Positions 1-8,893 of a DNA stretch of 64,000 nucleotides are shown one piece after another; position 1 is the first letter of the stretch, and each line of letters starts with the position of its first letter. The notes under the pieces are model-generated. The model was given only the letters and a program-made list of their open reading frames with translations. It was not told the DNA's origin and did no database searches. The stretch spans positions 1,885,501 through 1,949,500 of the forward strand of contig NZ_CP113061.1 in assembly GCF_026625745.1 (NCBI RefSeq). The letters are read 5' to 3'. The DNA comes from Asticcacaulis sp. SL142 (GTDB taxonomy: Bacteria; Pseudomonadota; Alphaproteobacteria; Caulobacterales; Caulobacteraceae). The position numbers and the translations under genes are program-made.

Positions 1-84
1 CAGAGCAAATCCGCGTATAAGCACGGCCCCGTCACTTAGGGCTTGCGGGCCGCTCTGCCCAAATAAATCCAGAGTCTCCGCCAT

Positions 85-810
85 TCAGGCCGCATCGTGG
101 AAAATAATACCGGCGGCAAAGCGCTCACCTGTGCGAATCGGGCTAACGCCGTGACGCATAGTGACGCGGTAATTGCCGCGCGTCCCCCTGACCGGACGGT
201 GATGCACGGCTATGACCGCAGCGTCGCCCCGATACAGTGGCACAACCTCAGCCCGTGACTGCATCCGCGGTCTTTGCTCAGTGAGCACCAGTTCCCCGCC
301 GGTGAAATCCTCATCCGGCTCCGACAGCAGCACGACCACCTGCAGCGGAAAAATATGCTCTCCGTACAGATCCTGATGCAGGCAGTTATAATCACCGTCA
401 TGATAGCTCAGCAGCAACGGCGTCGGCCGCCCCTGCCCCGCTTCGTGACAGCGCGCCAGAAACTCTTCAAGCCGCAAAGGATAGCGCGTGGCAATATCCA
501 TATAGGCGTTCCAGCGATTGGCGACCGGGGCCAGCATTTCATAAAGCTCATGACGCAGGGTCGAGATCAGCGGCGGCAGGGGATAGGTGAAATATTTATA
601 TTCGCCCTTACCGAAGCCGTGGCGCGCCATATGGATGTGACTGCGAAACGCCGGGTCGGCCGCCCACAGGTTTTTGAGATCAGCGCACTCTTCGGCACTG
701 ATCAGGCCCGGCAGCAGGCCCCAGCCCTGCGCATCCAGTTCGCGCATCAGACGCGGTGTGTCGGCCAGACGCGGATTGTCGCGCACTATGGAAAGATCAA
801 GCGTATCCAT
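85..810 (-). CDS. 2OG-Fe(II) oxygenase family protein
   Basis: Predicted cytoplasmic iron- and 2-oxoglutarate-dependent oxygenase of about 241 residues; substrate unknown. Counting from the longer GTG start at 825, the iron-binding HxD is H150-x-D152 in CLHQD, the distal histidine is H208 or H209 in AVHHRPV, and R216 in the GTRG segment fits the 2-oxoglutarate-binding arginine. The layout resembles prolyl-hydroxylase-like dioxygenases (COG3826-type). I chose the ATG at 810 because AGGAGAG lies at a good distance before it; the GTG at 825 has no such site. The gene overlaps the 3' end of ogt by 14 bases, so the two are probably co-transcribed and translationally coupled. Pairing with an alkyltransferase and an Ada/AlkA gene hints at a role in alkylation damage, but that is inference from context. 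Confidence 0.85.
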   Translation of the reverse strand: MDTLDLSIVRDNPRLADTPRLMRELDAQGWGLLPGLISAEECADLKNLWAADPAFRSHIHMARHGFGKGEYKYFTYPLPPLISTLRHELYEMLAPVANRWNAYMDIATRYPLRLEEFLARCHEAGQGRPTPLLLSYHDGDYNCLHQDLYGEHIFPLQVVVLLSEPDEDFTGGELVLTEQRPRMQSRAEVVPLYRGDAAVIAVHHRPVRGTRGNYRVTMRHGVSPIRTGERFAAGIIFHDAA

Positions 811-1330
811 TACCTCTCTCCTCACGTTGCAGCAGGGATTGTTTGCGCTTAACCCCCCAGCGATAGCCGATAAGTGATCCGTTTCTCCCGATAATGCGGT
901 GGCAGGGAATGACGACCGCGATACGGTTGGCGCCGCAGGCGGCAGCTACCGCGCGCACGGCCTTTGGATTACCGACACGCTGCGCCAATTCGGAATAGGT
1001 CAGGGTCTGCCCCGCCGGCACCGTCATCAGGGCCCGCCATACGCTTTGCTGAAATGCCGTGCCGCGCAGATCAAGCGGGCCGTCATAAGCCGCAGCGGGC
1101 GCATCGATCAGGGCGATGGCTTGCGCCAAAACGGCTCTAAGCCCAGCTACGTCTTCGATCAGTTCGGCATCGGGAAATCTGAGGGTCAACTGATCCCGCA
1201 AAACCTTCGGGTCGTCATCGATCATCACACTGCACAGACCGGCGGTACTTTGGGCAACCAGCACCGCCCCCAGACTGGACGGGCCTGTGGCGTAATGGAT
1301 GGTTTCGGCAGGTGGTGAACTTTTGGGCAT
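797..1330 (-). CDS. ogt: Methylated-DNA--protein-cysteine methyltransferase
   Basis: Suicide repair enzyme that moves the alkyl group from O6-alkylguanine in DNA to its own cysteine. The 177-residue protein carries the family active site IPCHRIIG with the acceptor cysteine at C143, preceded by the helix-turn-helix-like stretch TYSELAQRVGNPKAVRAVAA with the arginine finger region. The weakly conserved N-terminal half (residues 1-85) is normal for the family. It is the first gene of a two-gene operon with the oxygenase at 85-810 and is divergent from the Ada/AlkA gene at 1575. The region between holds a large inverted repeat, so both transcripts may share control, although no recognisable Ada box was found. 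Function is secure; inducibility is not shown by the sequence. Confidence 0.94.
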   Translation of the reverse strand: MPKSSPPAETIHYATGPSSLGAVLVAQSTAGLCSVMIDDDPKVLRDQLTLRFPDAELIEDVAGLRAVLAQAIALIDAPAAAYDGPLDLRGTAFQQSVWRALMTVPAGQTLTYSELAQRVGNPKAVRAVAAACGANRIAVVIPCHRIIGRNGSLIGYRWGVKRKQSLLQREERGNGYA

Positions 1331-1388
1331 AAGCGCCTCCGGGCAGGATTATATCAGAGGTCGATTATGGCGAATAATGAATTCTAAC

Positions 1389-1543
1389 ACCGGCCATTTT
1401 CGGACATTATATTTGCGTTCTCCCGTTTGTGAAATTATACCTCCAAGCCAATCTTTGGCTTGGCAAGGGCGACCGCCCGCCGTCGCCCCTGCGACGAGCC
1501 TCGCGGCGTTTGAGCGTAAATATAATGTCCGAAAATGGCCGGT
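1389..1543. repeat. 155-bp inverted-repeat element upstream of ada/alkA
   Basis: The two ends, 1389-1420 and 1512-1543, are inverted copies that match at 30 of 32 positions, including 26 unbroken pairs from the outer end. Both mismatches would be G-U pairs in RNA. The interior holds two more perfect hairpins: a 9-bp stem with a 3-base loop (1443-1451 with 1455-1463) and a 7-bp stem (1467-1473 with 1482-1488). No transposase and no clear target duplication is visible. It could be a MITE-like element, a REP-type repeat or a folded leader of the downstream gene. Confidence 0.85.
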
Positions 1544-1574
1544 ACGCGCTCAAAAACATGCTAGTCTTTTTCCC

Positions 1575-3023
1575 ATGAACCGCGAAGATACCTATTATAA
1601 CGCCTCACTGGCCCGCGACGTGCGCTTTGACGGCGTGTTCTTTATGGGCGTCACCTCGACCGGCATCTACTGCCGTCCGATATGCCCTGCCAAAAAGCCA
1701 AAGCCCGATAATTGCCGCTTTTTTGACAGTGCCGAAGCTGCCGAAAAAGCCGCGTTTCGCCCGTGCTTACGGTGTCGGCCTGAACTGGCACCGGGTCTGG
1801 CCCCCATCGATGATTCTGGTCGCATCGCCAGCCTGATTGCCCACCGGCTCGAAGAAGGCGTTATTTCGGGCGACAGCGGACTTGAGGACATCGCCGACCA
1901 GTTCGACCTGAGTGCTCGTCAGATCCGGCGCATTGTGCAGGCGGAACTGGGGGTGTCCCCTATTGAGCTGATCCAGACGCGGCGGCTGCTGCTGGCCAAG
2001 CAATTACTGACCGAAACCCGGCTACCGGTAACCGAAATTGCCTTTGCCAGCGGGTTTTCCAGCCTGCGCCGGTTCAATGATGCCTTTCAGAAACACTACG
2101 CCCTGACACCTTCGGCCTTGCGCAAATCGGCAGGTGCCGCCGATTCGGATAGCTTATCGCTGCAACTGAGTTATCGCCCGCCCTATGACTGGGACGGCAT
2201 ACTGGCCTTTCTGAAAGGCCGCGTCATGACCGGTGTCGATGTCGTCGGTGAGGATTTTTATGCCCGCACGATTGAGCTGGGCGGCCACACCGGCTGGGTA
2301 CAGGTGCAAAATGCTGCGCACAAAAACGCCCTTATGGTCGATATCGCGCCCGCCCTTTTGCCGGTCTTGCCCGCGTTTTTGGGACGGTTGAAAAACCTGT
2401 TCGACCTTCAGGCCCGTCCCGATGTGATCGCCGCGCGACTATCCGAAGCCCCCCTACTCAAACCGTGGGTAGAACTTAATCCCGGCCAGCGCGTGCCGGG
2501 GGCATTTGACGGTTTTGAAATGACCATGCGCGCCATTCTGGGCCAGCAAGTGACCGTCAAGGCGGCCACCACCCTGTCGTGCCGCTTTGCCGAAGCCTTC
2601 GGTGCGCCGGTCACCACCCCGATCGAGGGCCTGACCCGCCTTAGTCCGCGCCCGGAACGGATCGCTGCCGCCACGGTCGACGACATTGCCCGCTTAGGCA
2701 TCATCAGCCGCCGCGCCAAATGCATGATTGCAGTCGCGCAAAAGGTATCCTCAGGCGAACTGAGCCTGGAGGCCGGGATCAAGCCAGAAACGGTCGTGGC
2801 ACAGCTCACCACCATCCCCGGCATTGGTCCATGGACTGCCCATTATATCGCCATGCGCGCCTTAAGATGGCCGGACGCCTTCCCAAAGGAAGACATCGCT
2901 GTGCTCAATAACCTCAGCCGCGATCTGCCTAAACGCCTGACGCCAAAACAGGCGGAAGCGGCCTCGCAGAACTGGCGGCCATGGCGCGCCTATGCCGTCA
3001 TGCACATCTGGAATCGTGCTTAG
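1575..3023 (+). CDS. alkA: Ada-type regulator fused to AlkA-type DNA-3-methyladenine glycosylase
   Basis: A 482-residue fusion that combines methylation sensing with base excision repair. Residues 1-75 form the Ada zinc and methylphosphotriester domain, with ligands C33, C37, C64 and C67 in YCRPIC and FRPCLRC. Residues about 85-180 are an AraC-type helix-turn-helix pair (ISGDSGLEDIADQF, VTEIAFASGFSSLRRF). From about 190 onward lie the AlkA N-terminal domain and the HhH-GPD glycosylase core, with GIGPWTAHYIAMR near 416 and the probable catalytic aspartate D440 in FPKED. The Ogt-type domain of full Ada is absent, but a separate ogt gene lies next door. An upstream in-frame extension to 1299 runs through the inverted repeat and ogt, so I rejected it in favour of the ATG at 1575. 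It probably acts as methylation-dependent activator of the local repair genes, by family analogy. Confidence 0.92.
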   Translation: MNREDTYYNASLARDVRFDGVFFMGVTSTGIYCRPICPAKKPKPDNCRFFDSAEAAEKAAFRPCLRCRPELAPGLAPIDDSGRIASLIAHRLEEGVISGDSGLEDIADQFDLSARQIRRIVQAELGVSPIELIQTRRLLLAKQLLTETRLPVTEIAFASGFSSLRRFNDAFQKHYALTPSALRKSAGAADSDSLSLQLSYRPPYDWDGILAFLKGRVMTGVDVVGEDFYARTIELGGHTGWVQVQNAAHKNALMVDIAPALLPVLPAFLGRLKNLFDLQARPDVIAARLSEAPLLKPWVELNPGQRVPGAFDGFEMTMRAILGQQVTVKAATTLSCRFAEAFGAPVTTPIEGLTRLSPRPERIAAATVDDIARLGIISRRAKCMIAVAQKVSSGELSLEAGIKPETVVAQLTTIPGIGPWTAHYIAMRALRWPDAFPKEDIAVLNNLSRDLPKRLTPKQAEAASQNWRPWRAYAVMHIWNRA

Positions 3024-3050
3024 TTGCATTTGGCCGAGGTCCGGCGTGAT

Positions 3051-4487
3051 TTAATCCTGTTTAGTGCCATTGCCCTTGATCGAGCACTTTTCCGGAACCC
3101 CCGGATTGGTGGCCGCGATGTGGCAGGGCACGGCGGGATTAAGGGCGGTGCGCGCCTTGTTCAGCACGGCGATATAGCCACGGGTGTTGACGCAGGCGAT
3201 TTCCATCACCACCTGCCCGGCGTTTTCAAAGGCATAGCGGGCCTCACCGATCACGCAGTCGGGCTTAATCGACTTGTGACCTACCGACAGGGTTTGCAGA
3301 TGAGCCTTAAGCTCATCGGCGGTCGTAAGCGCGCAGTCGAGTTTGTTGACGGTGGCTACATAGCAGTCGAAACTCTCAAACTTTTCCGTCTTGCCCGCAT
3401 CGGGAATGAAGGCCATCAGGCCATGGGCCGCTTCCGGGCACTTGAACTCAGCCACATCGCGATTGGTGGCGCTGTCACGCCCGATGCGACGGAAATCAGT
3501 GAAGGTGCAGGCGACGTTATTTTGGCTCAGCGCCTGCGTATAGGCTGCCTGATATTTAGCCTTAGCCTCATCGGCTTTCGCCTTACCCGCCGCCGCCAGA
3601 GCCGCCGTATCGGTGAATTTGCAGCCGCCGATCGAGGCCGCTTTATCGCAGCCGACCGTCGCCTTGAAACCGGCGTCAAGGTCGGTCACCATGACAAAAC
3701 CGGCCTTCCTCTGACAGCCGATTTCATAATATTCGGCGTCCTTGGTGGCGCCCACAAAGCGGGCATTGGCCACCGTACAGTCGGGCACATTCTTTTTGAC
3801 CAGAGGGTTCAGGGTCTGGGTGGCCAGTTCCTGTGTCGTCAGTTCACATTTGAGCGCCGTATCAGCGGTTTTGAGGCAGTTGAGATACCCCACAGTCTTA
3901 TCAGCAGCCTTATGGGTCGGGACAGTGAAAATGCCGCCGGAGACGCCCTTACAACTGATCTCATAGACTTCGGTATTGGTGGCGGGGCTGTGGCTGATGA
4001 AACGCGCCCCGGCAATCTGACAGTTCGGGATTTTGGCTTTGGCCGTATCCGTCAGCCAGTAATGGGCCGCGCGGTTGGCCTTAAGTTTACAGACCGGACT
4101 TCCCGGCGATGCCTTAGCCAACTCTGCGGCCTGCAGACAGCCCATAGGATCGCCGATCAGTTTTGATTTCGCGCTCAGCAGCACATAACCGCGCTGATCC
4201 TTGCAGACCACCTCATAGACATCAGCCGCCACGGACTTAACGTCCTGCACAATCTCGACGGCGGGCAGAGTGCCCGCCTCGGTGATTTCACACGGAATTT
4301 GATTGTCTGCGATCAGTCGGGCGGTCACCTTAAGCGCTTCGGCAGCATCGCGTTCGCGTATCAGAGCGGCCTGACGCTCGCGTTCCTGTTGACGGGCGCT
4401 GGTTTGGGCCTCCGCACCTGAAGCGGCCATGAGCGATGCACACATCACCACGGCCAGCACCATATGGCGCATAGCTTTCCTGATCAT
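3051..4487 (-). CDS. Secreted protein with five tandem four-cysteine modules
   Basis: I do not recognise this 478-residue protein. A signal peptide ends near ASGAEAQ (residues 10-28), so it is exported. After a short charged helix (about 30-60) come five tandem modules of about 60-90 residues, each with four cysteines: 66/95/117/133, 156/179/204/214, 237/258/280/289, 327/350/375/385 and 411/432/455/468. Each module has the outline C, about 22-28 residues, a YEI-like strand ending in C, then G-Y/F-hydrophobic, then two more C. The regular spacing suggests two disulfides per module in the periplasm or outside. Residues 295-320 are an alanine/lysine-rich helical linker between modules 3 and 4. 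The gene appears monocistronic, convergent with ada/alkA 27 bases away. Role unknown. Confidence 0.85.
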   Translation of the reverse strand: MIRKAMRHMVLAVVMCASLMAASGAEAQTSARQQERERQAALIRERDAAEALKVTARLIADNQIPCEITEAGTLPAVEIVQDVKSVAADVYEVVCKDQRGYVLLSAKSKLIGDPMGCLQAAELAKASPGSPVCKLKANRAAHYWLTDTAKAKIPNCQIAGARFISHSPATNTEVYEISCKGVSGGIFTVPTHKAADKTVGYLNCLKTADTALKCELTTQELATQTLNPLVKKNVPDCTVANARFVGATKDAEYYEIGCQRKAGFVMVTDLDAGFKATVGCDKAASIGGCKFTDTAALAAAGKAKADEAKAKYQAAYTQALSQNNVACTFTDFRRIGRDSATNRDVAEFKCPEAAHGLMAFIPDAGKTEKFESFDCYVATVNKLDCALTTADELKAHLQTLSVGHKSIKPDCVIGEARYAFENAGQVVMEIACVNTRGYIAVLNKARTALNPAVPCHIAATNPGVPEKCSIKGNGTKQD

Positions 4488-4620
4488 CTCCTGAATCCCT
4501 GTTGCCTTTTTGAGCGATTATCGCCGTTAATTATAGGACAAATTAACGCGCAATTTAGATCAAAATCAAGCGAAAATAGTCCGCACTCGTCACAAGCAAT
4601 ACAGGGAAGCCCAACTTAAC

Positions 4621-6970
4621 CTATTTTCCCGTCGCCGGTTTAGCGGCGGTTTGCGGCAGGGCGTTCCAGTCCGGGGTGACCTCGCCCTGAAGGTGGCGGA
4701 TGAAGAAATCATACTGCCGGCGCAGGCCGTAGGACACATCACCCGTAGTTCTGAGCGCGCCATGACCATCGTTCGGCACGATCAGCAGATCAAAATCCTT
4801 ACGCGCCTTGATAAGGGCATTGACGACCTGCAGGGTTGAGGCCGGATCGACATTCATATCCAGTTCGCCCGTGACCAGCAGGATATTGCCGGTCATGTTT
4901 TTGGCATTATCGACGCCGGATGAGCGCGAATAGCTGTCGTCGATCGGCCAGCCCATCCAGGCTTCGTTCCAGCCGATCTTATCCATGCGGTTGTCGAAAC
5001 AACCCGCATAGGCGACCGCCGCCTTATAGAAATCAGGCTGGAACACCAGCGCGCTTAGGGAGTTCTGACCACCGGCCGAGCCGCCGTAAATCCCGACGCG
5101 GCTAATGTCGTAATAGGCGTACTTGGCGGCGGCGGCCTTATGCCAGGCGATGCGGTCAGGAAAGCCGGTGTCGCCGATATCTTTCCACGCCTTATCGTGG
5201 AAGGCCTTGGAACGGTTGAGCGTACCCATGCCGTCAATCTGCACCACGATAAAGCCCATGTCGGCCAGGGCCTGCATCCCCACGACCTTATCGCCGCTGG
5301 AGTGCGGGCCGAACGGCCAAAAGGTCTTAGGCACAAACGACGAGTGCGGCCCGGCATAGATGTTTTCAATGACCGGATATTTTTTGTTCGGATCAAAGTT
5401 CTGCGGGCGGACGATCACGCCCCAGATATCGGTTTTACCGTCACGGCCCTTGGCGGTGAACACTTCCGGCGGCTTGAAACCCGCCGCCAGCAACCGCGCA
5501 ATATCGGGCGTTTCAAGCTGCGCCACCTCAGTTCCATCGGCCTTATGCAGCTTGGCGATATTCGGCAAATCGACGCGCGAATAGGTATCGACATAGAAAC
5601 TGCATGTCCGATGAAAACGCGACATCATGAAAGGCATCGGTTTTGGTGATCGGCGTCAGATTGCGACCATCAAAATCGATGCGGTAATAGTGCTGAAAAT
5701 ACGGGTCCTCGCCTTGGCGCATACCGTTGGCGGCGAACCATATCTGGCGTGTTTTTTCATCGACCTTGATGACCTGACGGACGACAAAGTCGCCTTTGGT
5801 GATCTGGTTTTTGACCTTACCCGTTTTGGCGTCATAGAGATAAAGATGGTTCCAGCCATCACGCTCTGACATCCAGATGACTTCCTTGCCCTCACCGCCG
5901 ACATCCAGCGCCAAACTGCGGCTATAGCTGTTGATGAAGGTTTTGCTGGTGTCTTCGGCAACCACGCGCGGCATGCCCGACGCAGCGTCGATCTCAATCA
6001 GGCGGTAAAGCTGATGGCCGCGCTGATCGAACTCAAAGCGTACCCCGGAACTATCCTTACGCCATTTCAGATCGCCCATCTGAATCGGATTGGCAAACAG
6101 CTCAGAGGGCACATTGATCTGGCGCTTGTCGGCCACATCGAACAGGACGGGCCGGTCGATATCGATGGCGTCACCGGGTTTTGGGTAAAGCTGAACATCG
6201 ACCTTGGGCTGCACCTGATCGGGCGGCGATGAGATTACCCGTGTCACTTCGCGGCGATAGCCGGGGGTTACGCGGTAAGCCGCCAGCTTACCCGAATCCG
6301 GAGCCCAGACGATCGATTCCGGATCGTAGAAATTGCCCTCTGAGCCGTCGGTCGACAGGACCGTCACCGCACCACCCGCAGCAGGCCGCAACGCGATATT
6401 ATAGCCCTGAACGAAGGCTACCCACTTACCATCGGGCGACGGCTTTGGGGTATTATCAGCAGGCACCTTAAGATCACGCACAACCCCAAAGCCACGCGGC
6501 TGGCGCTTATCGACCTGCCGCGCGCAGACATAATCCGTCAGCGTGCATATCCATGTCACCTCGTTGAGACGCGCACTCACCGTCTGCGCATCGGTCATCT
6601 GCATGGAGGTGAAGTTTTCGGTAAACGGCAGTTTTAGGCCGCTATAGGTTTTACCCATTGCCTTGCTATAGGCAGCCGCCAATCGGTCATGGTCAAAGGC
6701 CGGAGCCTTGGTTTGCGTATCGGCATCCAGCATGACAAATTCAAATCCGCCCGGCACGGTGCGGCGATAGACATATTTGTGCGTACCGTCGATCCAGTGA
6801 CCCGGTTCGGCGATATTTTGCGCAAACCCGACCCAAGCCTCACGCAGGCCGATCGAGCGTTCATAATCGCTGACCGTCGGGGCTGCGGCCATGGCGGGGG
6901 CGGTGGAGGCAAGTGAGAGGGCAGCCACGGCCACCGCGCTGAGGTATTTTTTCATGGACGATCCAGACAT
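4621..6970 (-). pseudogene. Dipeptidyl-peptidase IV-like S9 peptidase, frameshifted
   Basis: Two overlapping frames make one S9 serine peptidase of roughly 780 residues. The 5' frame (6970 down to 5543) has a signal peptide (MKKYLSAVAVAALSLAS) and the beta-propeller, including the family motif SERDGWNHLYLYD. The 3' frame (ending at 4621) has the alpha/beta-hydrolase domain with nucleophile serine in YGGSAGG, aspartate in TGELDMN and histidine in NDGHGAL. Homology passes from SSDMQF in one frame to YVDTYSRVD in the other, at about 5596, where one extra base (G on the plus strand) breaks the frame. All catalytic residues survive, so the lesion could be recent, a sequencing error, or a +1 slip at TTT-C. 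The start overlaps the stop of the DUF885 gene (TGATG), so the two form an operon. If intact, it would release N-terminal dipeptides in the periplasm. Confidence 0.85.
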
Positions 6971-8772
6971 CAGTTGGCCACAGGTGTCGTCGTGGCTTTA
7001 GTTTGCGCACGTACTTTTTCAGCGGCGATATAGGCTTTCATTTCCGACTCAAAGGTCGTCAGCGGCACAGAGCCCATATTCAGGATCGTGTCGTGGAAGG
7101 TGCGCTGATCGAAATCGCTGCCCAGTTCGGTTTCCGCAAGCGTGCGCATCTCACGCATCTTAAGCTCACCGATCTTGTAGGCCAGAGCCTGCGCCGGCCA
7201 GGCGATATAGCGGTCGATCTCGTTGTTGATATCAAGCGGCGCCAGAGCGGTATTTTCGGTCAGGTAATCGACCGCCTGCTGACGGGTCCAGCCCTTGGTG
7301 TGCATACCCGTGTCGATCACCAGACGAGCGGCACGCCACATCTCAAAGGTCTGACGGCCGAACTCCTCATAGGGGGTTTCATAGATGCCCATCTTAGTGC
7401 CCAACCATTCGGTATAAAGCCCCCAGCCTTCGCCATAGCCGGAAAAGCCTGTACCACGCCGGAAATCAGGCCGTGGCGGGGCCTCTAACGCCGCCGCCGC
7501 CTGATAGCTGTGGCCCGGCGTACATTCATGCAGGGTCAGGGCCGCGAGGTTGTAAAGTGGGCGCGACGGCAGATCGTAGGTGTTCATCAGGCAGCTATCG
7601 AGGCCGCCGCGACCCGACGTATAGATGGGTGCCACCGCATCCGGCACCGGCAAAATGGCATGGCGATAGCGCGGCAGGACGTTGAAAAAATCCTTTAGTT
7701 TTCCGTCGGCTTTTTTGGAGACATAGGCCGAATAGGACAGCAATTCGCGCGGTGTCTTGGCATAGAACTGCGGATCAGTGCGCATGAACACCAGAAACTC
7801 CGGGAAGGTGCCGGTAAAGCCTGAATCCTTCATGGTCTTTTCCATGTCGGCGCGGATACGGGCGACTTCTTTCAGGCCGGTCTGGTGGACCTCATCGGGT
7901 GTCAGGTCGAGGGTGATGAACTCCTGCATCCGCGCTTTGTAAAACGCCTTGCCATCGGGAAGGCTATAGGCAGCTATGTCGCGGCGGGCCTTGGGCTGAT
8001 ATTCCTTGGTGAAAAATGTGTGCAGCTTGACATAGGCGGGGGCGACCGTATCGCGGATCAGGCTTTGTGCCTCTGCCTTTAACGCGGCCGCCTCAGCCGC
8101 CGGAATAGTGTCCGGCATTTGCGCAAAGGCTTCATAGAACGGGTTGGTCGTGTCGGCCTTAGTATAGGCCTCCATCGTTTTTTCGCGACCGATGGTTGAG
8201 ACATAGGGCACAGTCCAGCCGCGCTTTAGCCCCGCCTTCATATTGATAGTGTTCTCATCGAAATAGCGCGGGATGTCCTTCATCCGGCTTAAGTATTTGC
8301 TATAGTCCTCCGCCGTGCGGTACGGCGTGCGCGGGTTCATGCCGGTCCAGAAAAAGCTGTCGGAATTGAACGGCGCTTCATAGGTCTTGAAACGAATCTG
8401 ATTAGCCTCAGCCGACACCGACGCCATAAACACATCGTAATTGATCTTTTCATCGTGCGATAACTGCGCCACCGGCAATGTATTCAGTTCGGCCAGCACC
8501 TTATCCCAATAGGCCAGCCGGCGGGCATAGGTTTGCGGCGTGACGCTGGGCAACTTATCCGAACTTGCGCCCCGGCCCGGCCCGGAGCGGCCATACTCCG
8601 CCTGACGCCAGGTCCACTCGGCTTCATAAAGCGCTTTCAGGCGTTGATCGGCGGTTTGCCCCGCCTGAGCGGCGGGCGGGCTTGCTATCTGCGCCAAAGC
8701 GGTCTGTGATAGGGCCAGCGGAGAGACCGCGCACACCAAACCCAGAAAAAGTGAAACTGCTGATCGCGCCAT
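6970..8772 (-). CDS. Exported DUF885 family protein
   Basis: A 600-residue exported protein of the DUF885 family, whose members are predicted metal-dependent peptidases or esterases. A signal peptide spans MARSAVSLFLGLVCAVSPLA to TALAQ. The family signature HECTPGHSYQ is present, followed by GYGEGWGLYTEWLG and the conserved MHTKGWTRQQAVDYL helix. I chose the ATG at 8772, preceded by AGGTGG; a start at 8799 has no ribosome site and would sit only 12 bases from the palindromic operator at 8811. The stop overlaps the start of the downstream S9 peptidase gene, indicating coupling. A second family member lies at 13883-15662. Placement with a dipeptidyl peptidase suggests periplasmic peptide breakdown, but the activity is inferred. 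Confidence 0.88.
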   Translation of the reverse strand: MARSAVSLFLGLVCAVSPLALSQTALAQIASPPAAQAGQTADQRLKALYEAEWTWRQAEYGRSGPGRGASSDKLPSVTPQTYARRLAYWDKVLAELNTLPVAQLSHDEKINYDVFMASVSAEANQIRFKTYEAPFNSDSFFWTGMNPRTPYRTAEDYSKYLSRMKDIPRYFDENTINMKAGLKRGWTVPYVSTIGREKTMEAYTKADTTNPFYEAFAQMPDTIPAAEAAALKAEAQSLIRDTVAPAYVKLHTFFTKEYQPKARRDIAAYSLPDGKAFYKARMQEFITLDLTPDEVHQTGLKEVARIRADMEKTMKDSGFTGTFPEFLVFMRTDPQFYAKTPRELLSYSAYVSKKADGKLKDFFNVLPRYRHAILPVPDAVAPIYTSGRGGLDSCLMNTYDLPSRPLYNLAALTLHECTPGHSYQAAAALEAPPRPDFRRGTGFSGYGEGWGLYTEWLGTKMGIYETPYEEFGRQTFEMWRAARLVIDTGMHTKGWTRQQAVDYLTENTALAPLDINNEIDRYIAWPAQALAYKIGELKMREMRTLAETELGSDFDQRTFHDTILNMGSVPLTTFESEMKAYIAAEKVRAQTKATTTPVAN

Positions 8773-8810
8773 AAACCCTGCCACCTGTTTGAACATCACT
8801 GAATTGTATG

Positions 8811-8825
8811 TTGTATACGATATAC
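8811..8825. promoter_or_regulatory. Putative operator TTGTATACGATATAC
   Basis: The 13-bp core GTATA-CGA-TATAC is a palindrome in the divergent promoter between the DUF885 gene and the alpha/beta-hydrolase gene. The same core (TTGTATACG followed by an AT-rich arm) recurs at 13827-13843 and 21357-21371. Shape and length suit a GntR- or LacI-type repressor; the regulator gene is not identified. Confidence 0.55.
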
Positions 8826-8893
8826 TTTGATGTCAACCGTCAGCCCACCTGTTCACGCGTCTTTTATCGCGCAACCGCTTACCGGAGCCCGTC

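Noticed and set aside
1-84. Possible 3' end of a gene at the left edge (plus-strand TAG at 37)
   Set aside because: Only 12 codons are visible in that frame, too little to tell from chance.
274-852. Open plus-strand frame of 192 codons
   Set aside because: Antisense to the 2OG oxygenase, with no ribosome site and low-complexity arginine-rich translation; a shadow of the real gene.
1299-1574. Upstream extension of the Ada/AlkA frame
   Set aside because: It runs through ogt and the inverted repeat; the family homology starts exactly at the ATG 1575.
3024-4166. 380-codon plus-strand frame
   Set aside because: Antisense to the cysteine-module protein, which has a signal peptide and regular repeats; the plus frame has neither.
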